Shown piece after piece: positions 35,246 to 44,559 of a stretch of 64,000 nucleotides of DNA. This DNA comes from Bacteroidales bacterium (GTDB taxonomy: Bacteria > Bacteroidota > Bacteroidia > Bacteroidales > UBA10428), in assembly GCA_016928305.1 (NCBI GenBank), contig JAFGKY010000005.1, positions 1-64,000 on the forward strand, read 5' to 3'. Each line of letters opens with the position of its first letter. Position 1 is the first letter of the stretch. The position numbers and the translations under genes were made by a program. The notes beneath the pieces are model-generated. The model ran no database searches. It saw only the letters and a list, made by a program, of their open reading frames with translations, and was not told where the DNA came from.

Positions 35246-36172
35246 TTATCTGAAAAAGGGTTTAAGGTAAAAAGGCAGATGGTTCATCTGTATTCGCTGA
35301 AAATGACTTTCAGCTGCACCAAAACCATTATAAAGATTTGGAGTAAAATGGGCATCTGTATATTGAAAGTTCAGGGTGATATTGGTTTCTGAATATTTTT
35401 CAATAAAACGGTCTAACAGTAATAAATGAGCATCGTCCCTGATGGCTTCTTCGGTGGCTGCTGCAAAAAGAAGAATTACACCAGTATGTGACCAGACAAA
35501 CAATGCAATACAGGCAAGCATATTTACGCTATTGTATGCGCCATATAACTCACACGCTTTATATCTTACCAGGGAGGCAATCAGCATTCGGAGTAGTTTA
35601 TAGTTTTTCTCCCTGATTGTGGATTCAAGTTTAATTTTTCTGAGTTTAATCAGAGAAATGATGTCATTAGGTGAAATGCCTCTGTTTACACTGTATTTTT
35701 TGGCTGAGGCAAGATGCAGTCTATTCCTGCATTCCAATGAATAGTCCCTGACAGTTTTCATGTATGGCCGGATCAGATCGAGTTCATAATATGTTTGCCG
35801 TTGTAATGGAAAAATTCTTCCTGGAACTGGCGTGTATTTATTGATACCCATATTTATGACACGAAACCGTTTATTCAGTATTGTCAGGAATGCGCTGATT
35901 TTGGTATTGGTCAACTGTTCGGGTGAATATATACCCAGCTGATTCATAAGGGGAGGCATATATACGATTACCTGCCCCATTTTCTTTTTAACAGGCAATG
36001 GCATTACAGTTTTATAATTCCCCTCAATTAAAGCATCCCATTGATCACAAAAAAGGTTAAGATACCAGGAATAGGCTTCTACTGAACCATTAAAAGAACT
36101 TTTAATACAACGGTCCCATTGCTGGTTATTGATATCATCATGATGTATATATTCGATGGAACTCATTTCCAT
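35246..36172 (-). CDS. GNAT/FemAB-like protein of unknown function
   Basis: 308 residues, no signal peptide. The N-terminal third (EYIHHDDINNQQWDRCIKSSFNGSVEAYSWYLNLFCDQWDALI) and the later LLFAAATEEAIRDDAHLLLLDRFIEKYS segment look like the two halves of a FemAB/GNAT-type acyltransferase common in Bacteroidota. No acceptor can be inferred. It lies 17 bp downstream of radC on the same strand. Confidence 0.65.
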   Translation of the reverse strand: MEMSSIEYIHHDDINNQQWDRCIKSSFNGSVEAYSWYLNLFCDQWDALIEGNYKTVMPLPVKKKMGQVIVYMPPLMNQLGIYSPEQLTNTKISAFLTILNKRFRVINMGINKYTPVPGRIFPLQRQTYYELDLIRPYMKTVRDYSLECRNRLHLASAKKYSVNRGISPNDIISLIKLRKIKLESTIREKNYKLLRMLIASLVRYKACELYGAYNSVNMLACIALFVWSHTGVILLFAAATEEAIRDDAHLLLLDRFIEKYSETNITLNFQYTDAHFTPNLYNGFGAAESHFQRIQMNHLPFYLKPFFR

Positions 36173-36189
36173 TATCAGGATGGATTTAC

Positions 36190-36885
36190 TTATATAAGAT
36201 TCTCATCGGCAAAACTATAGTATTGCTTTCCGGCAATAATGATATGATCAAGCAAACGAATATCCATAATGTGTGCTGAATCTTTAAGCTTTTGCGTAAT
36301 CTGAATATCCGCTTCACTGGGTTGAAGGTTACCGGATGGATGATTATGGCAAAGGATGATTGAAGAAGCAAGAACTTCTATAGCAGATTTAAGGATCATC
36401 CTCACATCCGTTACCGTTCCTGCAATACCTCCCTGGCTGATTTTCCGTTTTTCAATGATTTTGTTTGACCGGTTCAACAGCAGGATCCAGAATTCCTCGT
36501 GAGAAAGATCAGCCAGATGAGGGTAAAGTGTTTTAAACACATCGTCTGACGAGGTAATTTTCATCCGGTCAGCAGATTCACTGTCTTTTCTCCGGCGACC
36601 TAACTCCAGGGCTGATACGATGGAAATAGCCTTAGCTCTACCAATGCCTTTGATCTTCATGAAATCAGCAACGCTGAAACGCCCCAGTTGATCCAAATCA
36701 TTACCGGCATTGCTGAGTATCCTGCGTGCCAGCTCAACAGCTGATTGATTCTTTGTACCTGAACCAATTAGTATGGCTATTAATTCACTGTTGCTGAGGC
36801 TCTGTGTACCCTTGGCCAGTAACTTTTCACGTGGTCTGTCTTCAACTGCCCATTCCTTGATGCTTTTTACTCCATCTTCGCTCAT
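36190..36885 (-). CDS. radC: RadC-family JAB-domain protein
   Basis: 231 residues. The N-terminal helical UPF0758 domain starts IKEWAVEDRPREKLLAKG and contains a helix-hairpin-helix-like FMKIKGIGRAKAISIVSALELGRR. The C-terminal MPN/JAB domain has the zinc motif SIILCHNHPSGNLQPSEADI (HxH with a distal Asp). Despite the name, a role in DNA repair is not established for this family; a metalloprotease-like function is suspected. Length is typical. Located after rpsT, separated by a terminator. Confidence 0.9.
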   Translation of the reverse strand: MSEDGVKSIKEWAVEDRPREKLLAKGTQSLSNSELIAILIGSGTKNQSAVELARRILSNAGNDLDQLGRFSVADFMKIKGIGRAKAISIVSALELGRRRKDSESADRMKITSSDDVFKTLYPHLADLSHEEFWILLLNRSNKIIEKRKISQGGIAGTVTDVRMILKSAIEVLASSIILCHNHPSGNLQPSEADIQITQKLKDSAHIMDIRLLDHIIIAGKQYYSFADENLI

Positions 36886-36937
36886 GGTTTGAATGAAAAA
36901 CGAACAGCCAAGTTAACCTTTTCTTTAATGAAAGCAA

Positions 36938-36966
36938 AAACCCTTCTGTGTAGTTCAGAAGGGTTT
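36938..36966 (-). terminator. Intrinsic terminator of rpsT
   Basis: AAACCCTTCTG (36938-36948) and CAGAAGGGTTT (36956-36966) form a perfect 11-bp stem with a seven-base loop. On the minus strand the stem runs into five T residues. It lies 20 bp downstream of the rpsT stop. Confidence 0.82.
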
Positions 36967-36985
36967 CCTTTATATGTGGCAATTT

Positions 36986-37240
36986 TTATGAAAGGCTGTT
37001 TACATGCCGGGCCAGCGAGGATTTTAAATTAGATGCTTTGTTTTTATGGATGACATTCTTTTTAGCCAGTTTATCGAGCATGGAATTCATCTTTGGGAGT
37101 AATTCTCCAGCTGCTGATTTGTCGGATGTACTGCGCAATTCTTTAACGGCATTTCGTGTTGATTTTGCATAGTATTTATTGTTCTCGCGCCTGCGTGCTG
37201 TCTGCCTGTTTCTCTTCTCAGCCGATTTATGATTTGCCAT
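36986..37240 (-). CDS. rpsT: Ribosomal protein bS20
   Basis: 84 residues, basic, with the S20 pattern: [33 protein letters not shown]..., then [36 protein letters not shown]. It binds 16S rRNA at the bottom of the 30S subunit. Transcribed alone and ended by the terminator at 36938-36966. Divergent from rpsP. Confidence 0.95.
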   Translation of the reverse strand: MANHKSAEKRNRQTARRRENNKYYAKSTRNAVKELRSTSDKSAAGELLPKMNSMLDKLAKKNVIHKNKASNLKSSLARHVNSLS

Positions 37241-37313
37241 TGTATAAGGTTTTTACAATAAATTCTTATAAAGTGGCGACAAAAATAGTATTTTTTTCCT
37301 TACATAAAAACTG

Positions 37314-37340
37314 TTTGGTAATAAAATTATTTTACCTTTG
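37314..37340 (+). promoter_or_regulatory. Putative promoter of rpsP-rimM
   Basis: TTTG at 37314-37317 and TACCTTTG at 37333-37340 match the Bacteroidota -33 TTTG and -7 TAnnTTTG elements, though the spacing of 15 is shorter than usual. The gene starts 38 bp later. Confidence 0.55.
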
Positions 37341-37378
37341 CAAACTCAAAATTTAGTAGGTTATTAAAGACAAATTTT

Positions 37379-38245
37379 ATGCCCGTTAAAATTCGATTAT
37401 CAAAAAAAGGTCGTAAAAAACTGGCCTTCTACCACATTGTGATAGCTGATAGCAGGGCGCCACGAGATGGCAAATCCATTGAAAGGATTGGTTCATACAA
37501 TCCGGGAACTATTCCTGCTACTATTGAATTAAACTTTGATAGAGCATTGGACTGGTTGCAAAAGGGCGCTCAACCTACTGACACCTGTAGGGCTATCCTC
37601 TCAAACCAGGGTGTTTTATATAAAAAACATCTGTTGGAAGGTGTGAAGAAAGGTGCATTCAACGAGGAAGAAGCTGAGTCCAGGTTTCAGCGTTGGATGA
37701 ATGAAAAACAATTGAAGGCAAAAGCCCAGGTTGAAAAAGCTGCCAAAGGAAAGGCCGAAGAAATTCAAAAACGCCTCGAAGCTGAATCGAAAATAAAAGA
37801 AGCTAAAGCTGAAGAACTGGCTAAAAAGCTGAAAGCAGAAGCAGATGCAGATGCCAAAGCGGAAGAGAAAGCAATGGAGAAAGTTGAAGCTGAAGCCGAT
37901 ACCCAGACGAAAGTTGAAGGGAAAGCTGAGGAAGAGGAAAAGGTCGAAGAGAAAGCCGAATCCAAAGTGAAGACAAAGGAAAAAGCCGAGGCAGTGGATG
38001 AAGCCAAAACAACAACCAAGGAGGAGGCTGAAGCCAGGTCTGAAGCCAGGGCTGAAGTCGATGAAAAAACCAAGGTTGAATCAGGAACGGAAGCTGAGAC
38101 TGCAACTAAAGCTGAAGCCCAAACTGAGGATAAAGCAAAAACAAAAGCCAAAACAAAGGCCAAAGAAGCTTTTAAAACGGAAACACATCAGGAAGATTCT
38201 TCCGATACGCCGTCTGCTGAAACTTCAGAAGAAACACCGGCATAA
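37379..38245 (+). CDS. rpsP: Ribosomal protein bS16 with very long Ala/Glu/Lys-rich tail
   Basis: 288 residues. The first 80 or so are a normal S16 ([56 protein letters not shown]). After the [15 protein letters not shown] region the chain becomes a low-complexity run of Ala, Glu and Lys in repeats such as AEAKAEEKA, ending with an acidic/polar patch ([16 protein letters not shown]). Bacteroidota S16 often carries an A/E/K tail, but about 150-200 extra residues is long. The tail would be helical or disordered and exposed on the ribosome. Long antisense frames over it are composition artefacts. Followed by rimM. Confidence 0.92.
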   Translation: MPVKIRLSKKGRKKLAFYHIVIADSRAPRDGKSIERIGSYNPGTIPATIELNFDRALDWLQKGAQPTDTCRAILSNQGVLYKKHLLEGVKKGAFNEEEAESRFQRWMNEKQLKAKAQVEKAAKGKAEEIQKRLEAESKIKEAKAEELAKKLKAEADADAKAEEKAMEKVEAEADTQTKVEGKAEEEEKVEEKAESKVKTKEKAEAVDEAKTTTKEEAEARSEARAEVDEKTKVESGTEAETATKAEAQTEDKAKTKAKTKAKEAFKTETHQEDSSDTPSAETSEETPA

Positions 38246-38310
38246 TCTTACTTCAGTCTATCTAAGGCCGTTTTCCGGAACAATCATCACATGAAATACG
38301 GTAAATTTTA

Positions 38311-38835
38311 TTGATGCTCACTATTAAAGATTGCTTGCCTATTGGTATACTTACCCGTACACACGGTGCACAGGGCAGTCTTGTATTGAAGCTGCAGACA
38401 TTAACAGCAAAGGATTTTCATGAAATGGAATGGGTTTTCGTTGAAGTAGACGGATTACCTGTTCCATTTTTTGTTCGTAATGTCCGGGAATTAAATGTAG
38501 ATAAAGTAATTCTTTCCCTTGATGCTGTCACTTCTGATTGCCGTGCAAAAGAACTGGTTGGATCCAGATTATTGATTCCTTCAACAAGGCTGGCAGAAAA
38601 AGCTATTCCTAAAAACGATTATCTGAATATCGATAGTTTCCAGGTAAGAGACATAAAATACGGCAACCTGGGTATAGCAGCAGAAATTATGGATATCACC
38701 GGCAATCCATTGCTGCGAATCATATCCGGGAAAAAGGAACTATTCGTACCGGCTCATCCTGATATAGTGCTTGAAATATCAGTAAAAGAAAAATTCATCC
38801 TTATCAAAGCACCGGAAGGGCTTATTGAGTTATAG
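38311..38835 (+). CDS. rimM: 16S rRNA processing protein RimM
   Basis: 174 residues. The N-terminal barrel starts CLPIGILTRTHGAQGSLVLKL (the GxxxxxHGxxG motif of RimM), and the C-terminal PRC barrel includes IPKNDYLNIDSFQVRD, GNPLLRIISGKKELFVPAHPDIV and IKAPEGLIEL. It assists 30S head assembly and binds bS19. Standard partner of rpsP, 65 bp downstream. Its 3' end overlaps the convergent SGNH fragment by 14 bp. Confidence 0.93.
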   Translation: MMLTIKDCLPIGILTRTHGAQGSLVLKLQTLTAKDFHEMEWVFVEVDGLPVPFFVRNVRELNVDKVILSLDAVTSDCRAKELVGSRLLIPSTRLAEKAIPKNDYLNIDSFQVRDIKYGNLGIAAEIMDITGNPLLRIISGKKELFVPAHPDIVLEISVKEKFILIKAPEGLIEL

Positions 38836-39058
38836 ATTCATCCAGGCTTTTTTCCTGGCTTTTAATGAATGCCTCAAAGAGCAAATTATCTTTCAGCATA
38901 TATCCTTCTTTTGTGAAGTGCACTTTATCGTGTTTCATTAAACCGTGACTATACCAGGTCGAAACTGAATTCAACCCTCCCATTTTGGTATAAAAATCCC
39001 AGATGCCACAATTAAACCGGCCGGCCAGCCTGGTAATTTCATCTTTCATTGTTTTCAT
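38822..39058 (-). pseudogene. C-terminal remnant of an SGNH/GDSL hydrolase
   Basis: A 78-residue reading frame from an ATG at 39056-39058, overlapping the upstream SGNH gene's 3' end by 20 bp. It reads IWDFYTKMGGLNSVSTWYSHG and ends with KHDKVHFTKEGYMLKDNLLFEAF, which corresponds to the last third of an SGNH hydrolase, including the catalytic D-x-V-H pair. The nucleophile block (GDS) and most of the fold are missing. It parallels the end of the intact upstream gene (MHKAMGGYNSMPAW; KDYVHFNPRGSRVM), so it looks like the tail of a second, tandem hydrolase after internal deletion. Whether it is still translated is unknown. Confidence 0.65.
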
Positions 39059-40544
39059 TGCTAATGACCGGGATTCGATTGCTTTTTCTTGTTTCCTCGA
39101 AACGGTGATATTCATATATAAAAGCATTATAAAACATTTGCGCCATGACCCTTGAACCTCTTGGATTAAAATGCACATAGTCTTTAGAAGCTAACGGAGG
39201 ATTTGCGTTCACCCATGCCGGCATAGAATTATAACCTCCCATAGCTTTGTGCATGTCCCAATAAGCGGCTCCTGCCCTGAAGGCAGCATTCTTAATAGCA
39301 TTTTTTACATTTTCGAGATTAGGATATGAAACGAATTTCTCTTTTTCCTTAATTGACATATCCGCTACACCGATAACCAAAACGGACGCACCCGGGCACA
39401 GCTGTTTAAGCCGGATTATTTGGCTGTAAAACCATTTCTCATAATTCTTATAATTATCGGCGATATAAGGAACCACATTACCCCCAAACTGCAGAATGAA
39501 CAGTTTAACATTCAATTCTTTATACATATCTCTTAATAATTGTTGATCGATGGAGGTAAAAATCAGGCCGGCACAACCTCTCAGCGGCACATTGTCAACC
39601 GCTACTCCGAAGGTATTATCAAGTGCCAGTCCGTATATTTCGGGACATTCTTTGCATTGAAATTGAACCGTCAGGTTACTGACCGGCTTATCGAACATCC
39701 ATGTAATTACTTTCAGACGTGTGGAAACAGGTATGATTTCCGCATCAAGCAACCGGTCTTTCGAATAGATTTCGTTTATAAATGGTTCGGGATTGTATCC
39801 GTAGAATATTCTGCATTGTCTGAAATACCGGGTATTCTGATAGGCATAAGGAGAAGGGCCGAATTTTACCCACCCGGTTTGTGTTGTGGTATCTTCAACC
39901 GGATCATCATATTGCAGCGTGCAAAATGCCGCCAGGGCTCCAAATCGTTTGTGTGTTATCGTAGTGTCTGCCTCACCGTATACCAGGTGACGTTTCCAGT
40001 TATCCGAACTCTGCTGGATCATAGAAAAACCATATGGATATAATTGTGATACGGACACAAGGCCTGCACCCGATCCACCGAATTTATCCTGCAACCTGTT
40101 CCGTAAAAGGGAAGTCATCCGGTCATCTTCAATTTGAGAATCACCGTAATGCATTATCCTGACCAGCCGGCGGGAATCGGGTAATTTGCTCAACATACGA
40201 AAAACCGGGAAGAGGATACTACTGTCATTATTCGGATATTCTATCCGCGTTATACTTCTTTTTAAGCTGTCTGCATTAATCTGCAATGAATCCGGAAGTA
40301 CAGGGTTTGTCCTGTTTTGTGCAAGCATTGAAATTACAGAATCCGTAAGCATCTCCTGATCTTTAAGTAAAACCTGAATGTTTACGGTTGTTGTATCGGC
40401 ATGACCAAAAATATCATCGGCTGTATAAAAAGCAAGTCTGATGTTACCGGGGAGCTTAATTCCTTGCTTTGGATAATACAGCGCCACAGCAAAAAGGATA
40501 AGAAAAACCGACAGAAAAAACAAAACTATTCTGAATGGCTTCAT
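39039..40544 (-). CDS. SGNH/GDSL-type hydrolase, membrane anchored
   Basis: 501 residues with an N-terminal membrane helix (IVLFFLSVFLILFAVALYYP). Block I of the SGNH family is RIMHYGDSQIEDDRM (nucleophile Ser in GDSQ) near residue 140, and the catalytic Asp-x-x-His is KDYVHFNPRG near the C-terminus. Between them is LFILQFGGNVVPYI, block III-like (GGN). It probably acts on acylated cell-envelope glycans in the periplasm (inference from family). Located 17 bp downstream of the lytic transglycosylase, followed by a remnant of a sister gene. Confidence 0.82.
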   Translation of the reverse strand: MKPFRIVLFFLSVFLILFAVALYYPKQGIKLPGNIRLAFYTADDIFGHADTTTVNIQVLLKDQEMLTDSVISMLAQNRTNPVLPDSLQINADSLKRSITRIEYPNNDSSILFPVFRMLSKLPDSRRLVRIMHYGDSQIEDDRMTSLLRNRLQDKFGGSGAGLVSVSQLYPYGFSMIQQSSDNWKRHLVYGEADTTITHKRFGALAAFCTLQYDDPVEDTTTQTGWVKFGPSPYAYQNTRYFRQCRIFYGYNPEPFINEIYSKDRLLDAEIIPVSTRLKVITWMFDKPVSNLTVQFQCKECPEIYGLALDNTFGVAVDNVPLRGCAGLIFTSIDQQLLRDMYKELNVKLFILQFGGNVVPYIADNYKNYEKWFYSQIIRLKQLCPGASVLVIGVADMSIKEKEKFVSYPNLENVKNAIKNAAFRAGAAYWDMHKAMGGYNSMPAWVNANPPLASKDYVHFNPRGSRVMAQMFYNAFIYEYHRFEETRKSNRIPVISNENNER

Positions 40545-40561
40545 CTGAAGATGGCCTGCTG

Positions 40562-42133
40562 TTATTTGGATTTGATTTTAAGCTTCTGTCCGGGCTTAAT
40601 TTTATCGTTATAACCTAAATTGTTCAGTTCCATTATATCCGTATCACTCACACCGGGATAGGCCTTAGCAATTTCCCAAAGTGTATCACCTTGTTTCACG
40701 GTATAATAGACAAAACCATCGTTAACAGAAGTCTGTTGACTGATCTTTGTCTGAGTGGTTGAGGAAGTCACCGTCTTCCCGTTTCTCATTTGTTTCTCAG
40801 CAAAGGTCATTTTGTTGATGTCTTGGTATTTAGCGACCTTGTTTTTTGGAACATAGACCACCAGTTTCTGTCCGGCACGTATGATATTGTTTCGCAAGTT
40901 ATTCCAATATTTCAGGTCGGACATGCGCACATGATACCATTCGGAAATAAAACCAAGGTTATCACCGGGTTTTATTGTATAGTAGAGTTTTGCATAATTT
41001 TCAGGCGGGATATCCTCCCTGTATTTCGAGCTTGCTGTAGGACTGGTAGTAATTTTCTCCGGATTGAAATAAACGGAATCCTTATAGGCATAAATAAGTT
41101 TCTCATTTTCGATAAAACGGAAGGTTTGTTCCATGGGTAACCTGAGTGACATCGGCTTGTTACGGGCGGGTATGATATCAGCCCGGTATTGTGGATTCAT
41201 ATCGCGTAACAACTTCAACGGTATTCCCAGCACTTCCGCAACCTGTCCCAGGTGCAAATCCTGGGTAACCATAATGGTGTCGTTGGCCAGCAGTAAATCC
41301 AATGGTTTTGGTTTCAGGTTATGTTCCCTGTAATAATTCATAATATAGGAAGCTGCAATGTAAGCTGGAACATAACCCCGTGTTTCCCTGGGAAGATAAT
41401 AATAAATATCCCAATAGTCCATTTTTCCACCCGATCTTTTAATGGCCCTGTTTACATTACCCGGACCACAGTTGTAAGCAGCAATAACAAGGATCCAGTC
41501 GTTGTATATAGCGTACAGGTCTTTCATAAACCGTGCTGCTGCATGGGTTGATTTTATAGGATCGCGCCGGTCATCTATCAACGAGTTAACGGTTAGTCCA
41601 TAAAGTCTTCCTGTACCGTACATGAACTGCCAAAGTCCAACAGCCCGTGCACGCGAATATGCCCTGGGGTTAAGTGCGGATTCAATAATCGAAAGATATT
41701 TCAATTCCACGGGTAAACCGTAATAATCAAGGATATCGTCAAAAATAGGGAAATAATATTGTGAAAGGCCCAGCATAACCTCTACCTGTTCCCGACGCTT
41801 ATTGGCATAAACTTCAATGTACCTGCGAACAAGTGAATTATACGATAATTTAACAACGGAAGGCAAAACAGAAAGACGACTGATATAAACGGAATCCGGG
41901 AAAACGGGTATGGTACTGTCGGTGTCGGTTGTCCAGAATTCAGGATCACCTGACAAAGCCTGGTTAATATAATACAGATTAAGAAGACTGTCGAAGTTGG
42001 TGTCAAAGTTTAATTCTACCATAACGGAATCATCGAACTCATAAGTAATTGTGTCTTTCTGATCCTGCGAAACAGCAATCCTGTAACTCAAAACCACAAA
42101 CAGTACAATTAACAATAAACTCTTCAATTTCAT
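40562..42133 (-). CDS. mltD: Membrane-bound lytic murein transglycosylase with LysM domains
   Basis: 523 residues with a signal peptide (MKLKSLLLIVLFVVLSYRIAVSQ). The SLT goose-lysozyme-like domain contains YLSIIESALNPRAYSRARAVGLWQFM with the catalytic Glu, then AAYNCGPGNVNRAI. Two LysM modules follow (YYTIKPGDNLGFISEWY... and YYTVKQGDTLWEIAKAY...GQKLKI). It cleaves peptidoglycan glycan strands to anhydromuropeptides. In the parAB-DUF5683-mltD gene string typical of Bacteroidota. Confidence 0.9.
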   Translation of the reverse strand: MKLKSLLLIVLFVVLSYRIAVSQDQKDTITYEFDDSVMVELNFDTNFDSLLNLYYINQALSGDPEFWTTDTDSTIPVFPDSVYISRLSVLPSVVKLSYNSLVRRYIEVYANKRREQVEVMLGLSQYYFPIFDDILDYYGLPVELKYLSIIESALNPRAYSRARAVGLWQFMYGTGRLYGLTVNSLIDDRRDPIKSTHAAARFMKDLYAIYNDWILVIAAYNCGPGNVNRAIKRSGGKMDYWDIYYYLPRETRGYVPAYIAASYIMNYYREHNLKPKPLDLLLANDTIMVTQDLHLGQVAEVLGIPLKLLRDMNPQYRADIIPARNKPMSLRLPMEQTFRFIENEKLIYAYKDSVYFNPEKITTSPTASSKYREDIPPENYAKLYYTIKPGDNLGFISEWYHVRMSDLKYWNNLRNNIIRAGQKLVVYVPKNKVAKYQDINKMTFAEKQMRNGKTVTSSTTQTKISQQTSVNDGFVYYTVKQGDTLWEIAKAYPGVSDTDIMELNNLGYNDKIKPGQKLKIKSK

Positions 42134-42167
42134 TATTATAGGATATATTATCGGTGAGCAAAGATAA

Positions 42168-42770
42168 CTAAAAACCGATTGTAAACTTCAGGCCGACAGA
42201 AGCAGTAAGGCCAAAGTTATCAACAACAGCAGGTTCTATTTTCAATGACAGATCATCGGACACGTCAAATCCGGTAAAATAAGCATCGACCATGGCATCG
42301 ACCACATTCAGGAAATATACGATGGCAATACCCAAGAGGCTTAAATCACGATAACGGCGATACCAGTCCCTCCCTATTTTTAACTGATCATAAGTCCGCT
42401 GATAACCGTCGATTATGTATATTTTCTGGGGATCATCTTCAGCCAGGGCTTTCCTGAATTCAGTATATTTGGATTGGTTATAATTAAATGCATATACCAT
42501 AGCGATTCCAGCTCCGTATATCAAGGGGACTTTCCAGTATTTCTGGTTGTATACCTGACCCAATCCGGGCACCAGCATAGAGCAAATGATGGCAGTTCTC
42601 GGATTGAATTTTCTTTGATCGGTGGAATCAGAAAGGACATTGGTTTCCTGGGCAGGACAGAAATTTATGAAAAGATAAAATTGAACTGTTATCAGGGCAA
42701 ACAGTACCTTTTTCTTCGGGAATTGATAATGAATAATTTGAATTTGACTACCTGTTAACAAACCGATCAA
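42168..42770 (-). CDS. DUF5683 membrane protein
   Basis: 200 residues. The start is a TTG overlapping the parB stop by 3 bp; no ATG is found before the signal-like segment KKKVLFALITVQFYLFINFCPAQ. The family core reads KFNPRTAIICSMLVPGLGQVYNQKYWKVPLIYGAGIAMVYAFNYN, followed by a TYDQLKIGRDWYRRYRDLSLLGIAIVYFLNVVDAMVDA segment, both typical of DUF5683. Function unknown; it always lies near parB and mltD in these genomes, which suggests an envelope or division role. Confidence 0.8.
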   Translation of the reverse strand: MIGLLTGSQIQIIHYQFPKKKVLFALITVQFYLFINFCPAQETNVLSDSTDQRKFNPRTAIICSMLVPGLGQVYNQKYWKVPLIYGAGIAMVYAFNYNQSKYTEFRKALAEDDPQKIYIIDGYQRTYDQLKIGRDWYRRYRDLSLLGIAIVYFLNVVDAMVDAYFTGFDVSDDLSLKIEPAVVDNFGLTASVGLKFTIGF

Positions 42771-43669
42771 CTTTTTAACCGGTCAAAGATACCGATAATT
42801 CTTTCGAGTTCATCATCGGATTTGAAAGTAATAATAATTTTTCCGGATCCTTTTGCATTCCTCTTAAGATTAACTGATGTCTGGAAAAAGCCTGAAAGGT
42901 GATCTTTTAATTCTTCATATGTTTTGGCATCTTCATTCCGTGTGATTTTCTGCTCCGCTTCTTCCGTAATCTCTTCCTGTAGCTTTCTTGAAAATTCCTC
43001 GGTCGTGCGAACCGACAATTCCTCGTCGATAATTCTGTAATAAAGCTTCAGCTGGGCCTTTGCATCTTCAATCCCAATCAGTGTTCGGGCATGTCCCATA
43101 GTGATTTTATCATCGCGAATACCAAGCTGAATTTCAGCCGGTAGCTTAAGCAGACGCATATAATTGGCAACTGTTGCTCTTTTTTTGCCGACACGCTGAC
43201 TGAGGCTTTCCTGTGTAAGCTCACACTCTTCGACGAGTCGCTGAAAGGTTAATGCAATCTCAATAGCATTCAGGTCTTCACGTTGTATGTTTTCAACCAA
43301 TGACATTTCAAGCATACCCTGGTCATTGGCTTTACGTATAAAAGACGGAATGGTATCAAGTTCTGCTATCCGTGCCGCTCTTAACCGACGCTCACCGGTT
43401 ATCAGCTGATATCTTCCGTTTTCAGTTTCTCTAACTGTTATAGGCTGTATTACACCAACAGACCGTATTGATTCTGCCAGTTCTTCAAGTGACTCCTCAT
43501 CAAATCGCTTACGGGGCTGAAAAGGATTCATATCAATTCTGTCTACCGGAATTTCCGTTCCTCCAAGTGCTTTTTCCGGTATCTCAGCCTGCGGTTCCGG
43601 ATCTTCGATAAGTGCACCCAATCCTCTACCTAAGACACTCTTTTTCACCATATCCATTGTATTAATCAA
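42767..43669 (-). CDS. parB: Chromosome partitioning protein ParB
   Basis: About 300 residues; the Met at 43649-43651 (MVKKSVLGRGLGALIED) is the conventional ParB start, the longer frame begins eight bases inside parA. The N-terminal ParB domain has IPVDRIDMNPFQPRKRFDEESLEELAESI, the CTPase box ITGERRLRAA, and NIQREDLNAIE. A helix-turn-helix follows (ELTQESLSQRVGKKRATVANYMRLLKLP), then a C-terminal dimerisation domain. It loads on parS and slides as a CTP clamp. No perfect parS (tgtttcacgtgaaaca) was seen in this window. Confidence 0.93.
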   Translation of the reverse strand: MINTMDMVKKSVLGRGLGALIEDPEPQAEIPEKALGGTEIPVDRIDMNPFQPRKRFDEESLEELAESIRSVGVIQPITVRETENGRYQLITGERRLRAARIAELDTIPSFIRKANDQGMLEMSLVENIQREDLNAIEIALTFQRLVEECELTQESLSQRVGKKRATVANYMRLLKLPAEIQLGIRDDKITMGHARTLIGIEDAKAQLKLYYRIIDEELSVRTTEEFSRKLQEEITEEAEQKITRNEDAKTYEELKDHLSGFFQTSVNLKRNAKGSGKIIITFKSDDELERIIGIFDRLKS

Positions 43670-44468
43670 TATTTTTTACTGTTTCGGGTATTTTTGTATC
43701 ACCATTTTTCTGCAGCAATTCCCTTGCCAGGTTCAGATAGTTCAGTGTACCCCTGGATTCTGCATCATACAAGATTACCGGTTTCCCAAAACTGGGAGCC
43801 TCACTGATCTTAATATTTCGTTGTATAATGGTTTCAAATACCATCTGCTGAAAGTGCTTCTTGACCTCTTCAACTACCTGATTTGATAGCCTGAGACGTG
43901 AATCATACATGGTCAGTAAAAATCCTTCAATATCAAGGTTCGTATTCAGCCTGTTCTGAATTATTTTAATGGTATTCAAAAGTTTTCCCAATCCTTCAAG
44001 TGCAAAATATTCACATTGCACCGGGATAAGAACAGAGTTGGCCGCAGTGAGAGCATTGACCGTAATTAATCCCAGTGAAGGCGAACAATCAATTAACAAA
44101 TAATCGTATTCCCGTTCAGCTTCTATTTTTTCTATAACTCCTTTTAACATTTTTTCCCGATTCGGCATATTTAGCATTTCAATTTCCGCCCCAACCAGGT
44201 CAATATGCGAAGGAAGCAATTCCAAACCCTCTATCTCACTGGTCAGAATTATACTGTTGGGATTAACATCTTCAATCAAACATTCGTATAAACTTGTTTT
44301 GATGTTTTTAACATCAAATCCACTGCCCGATGTAGCATTGGCCTGCGGATCTGCATCAACCAGCAACACTTTTTTCTCCAGCACAGAAAGGCTCGCAGCA
44401 AGATTAATTGCCGTCGTCGTTTTCCCTACTCCACCTTTTTGATTTGCTATAGCAATTATTTTTCCCAT
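43662..44468 (-). CDS. parA: Chromosome partitioning ATPase ParA/Soj
   Basis: 268 residues. The deviant Walker A KGGVGKTTTAINLAASL starts at residue 10, Walker B is YDYLLIDCSPSLGLI, and VDADPQANAT is typical. ParA drives segregation of ParB-parS complexes over the nucleoid. It lacks an N-terminal DNA-binding domain, so it is the chromosomal type. First gene of the parA-parB-DUF5683-mltD-SGNH operon. Confidence 0.95.
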   Translation of the reverse strand: MGKIIAIANQKGGVGKTTTAINLAASLSVLEKKVLLVDADPQANATSGSGFDVKNIKTSLYECLIEDVNPNSIILTSEIEGLELLPSHIDLVGAEIEMLNMPNREKMLKGVIEKIEAEREYDYLLIDCSPSLGLITVNALTAANSVLIPVQCEYFALEGLGKLLNTIKIIQNRLNTNLDIEGFLLTMYDSRLRLSNQVVEEVKKHFQQMVFETIIQRNIKISEAPSFGKPVILYDAESRGTLNYLNLARELLQKNGDTKIPETVKNID

Positions 44469-44559
44469 TTATTTTCGTATCAGTTTTGTTCATTGCCCAT
44501 TTCCACAGACGTTTCAAAAATACTATTAATAACGCCAATGCATTTTTTTTAAACAACGT

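Noticed and set aside
36938-36966. Hairpin as a repeat or riboswitch
   Set aside because: A perfect stem with a T-run right after a ribosomal protein gene is best explained as a terminator.
37765-38163. Antisense frames over the rpsP tail
   Set aside because: They arise from the biased GCN/GAR/AAR codons of the tail; they read as Ser/Ala/Phe low complexity with no domain.
39059-39178. N-terminal part of the longer frame over the SGNH remnant
   Set aside because: The first 40 residues overlap the intact SGNH gene in another frame and have no domain similarity.
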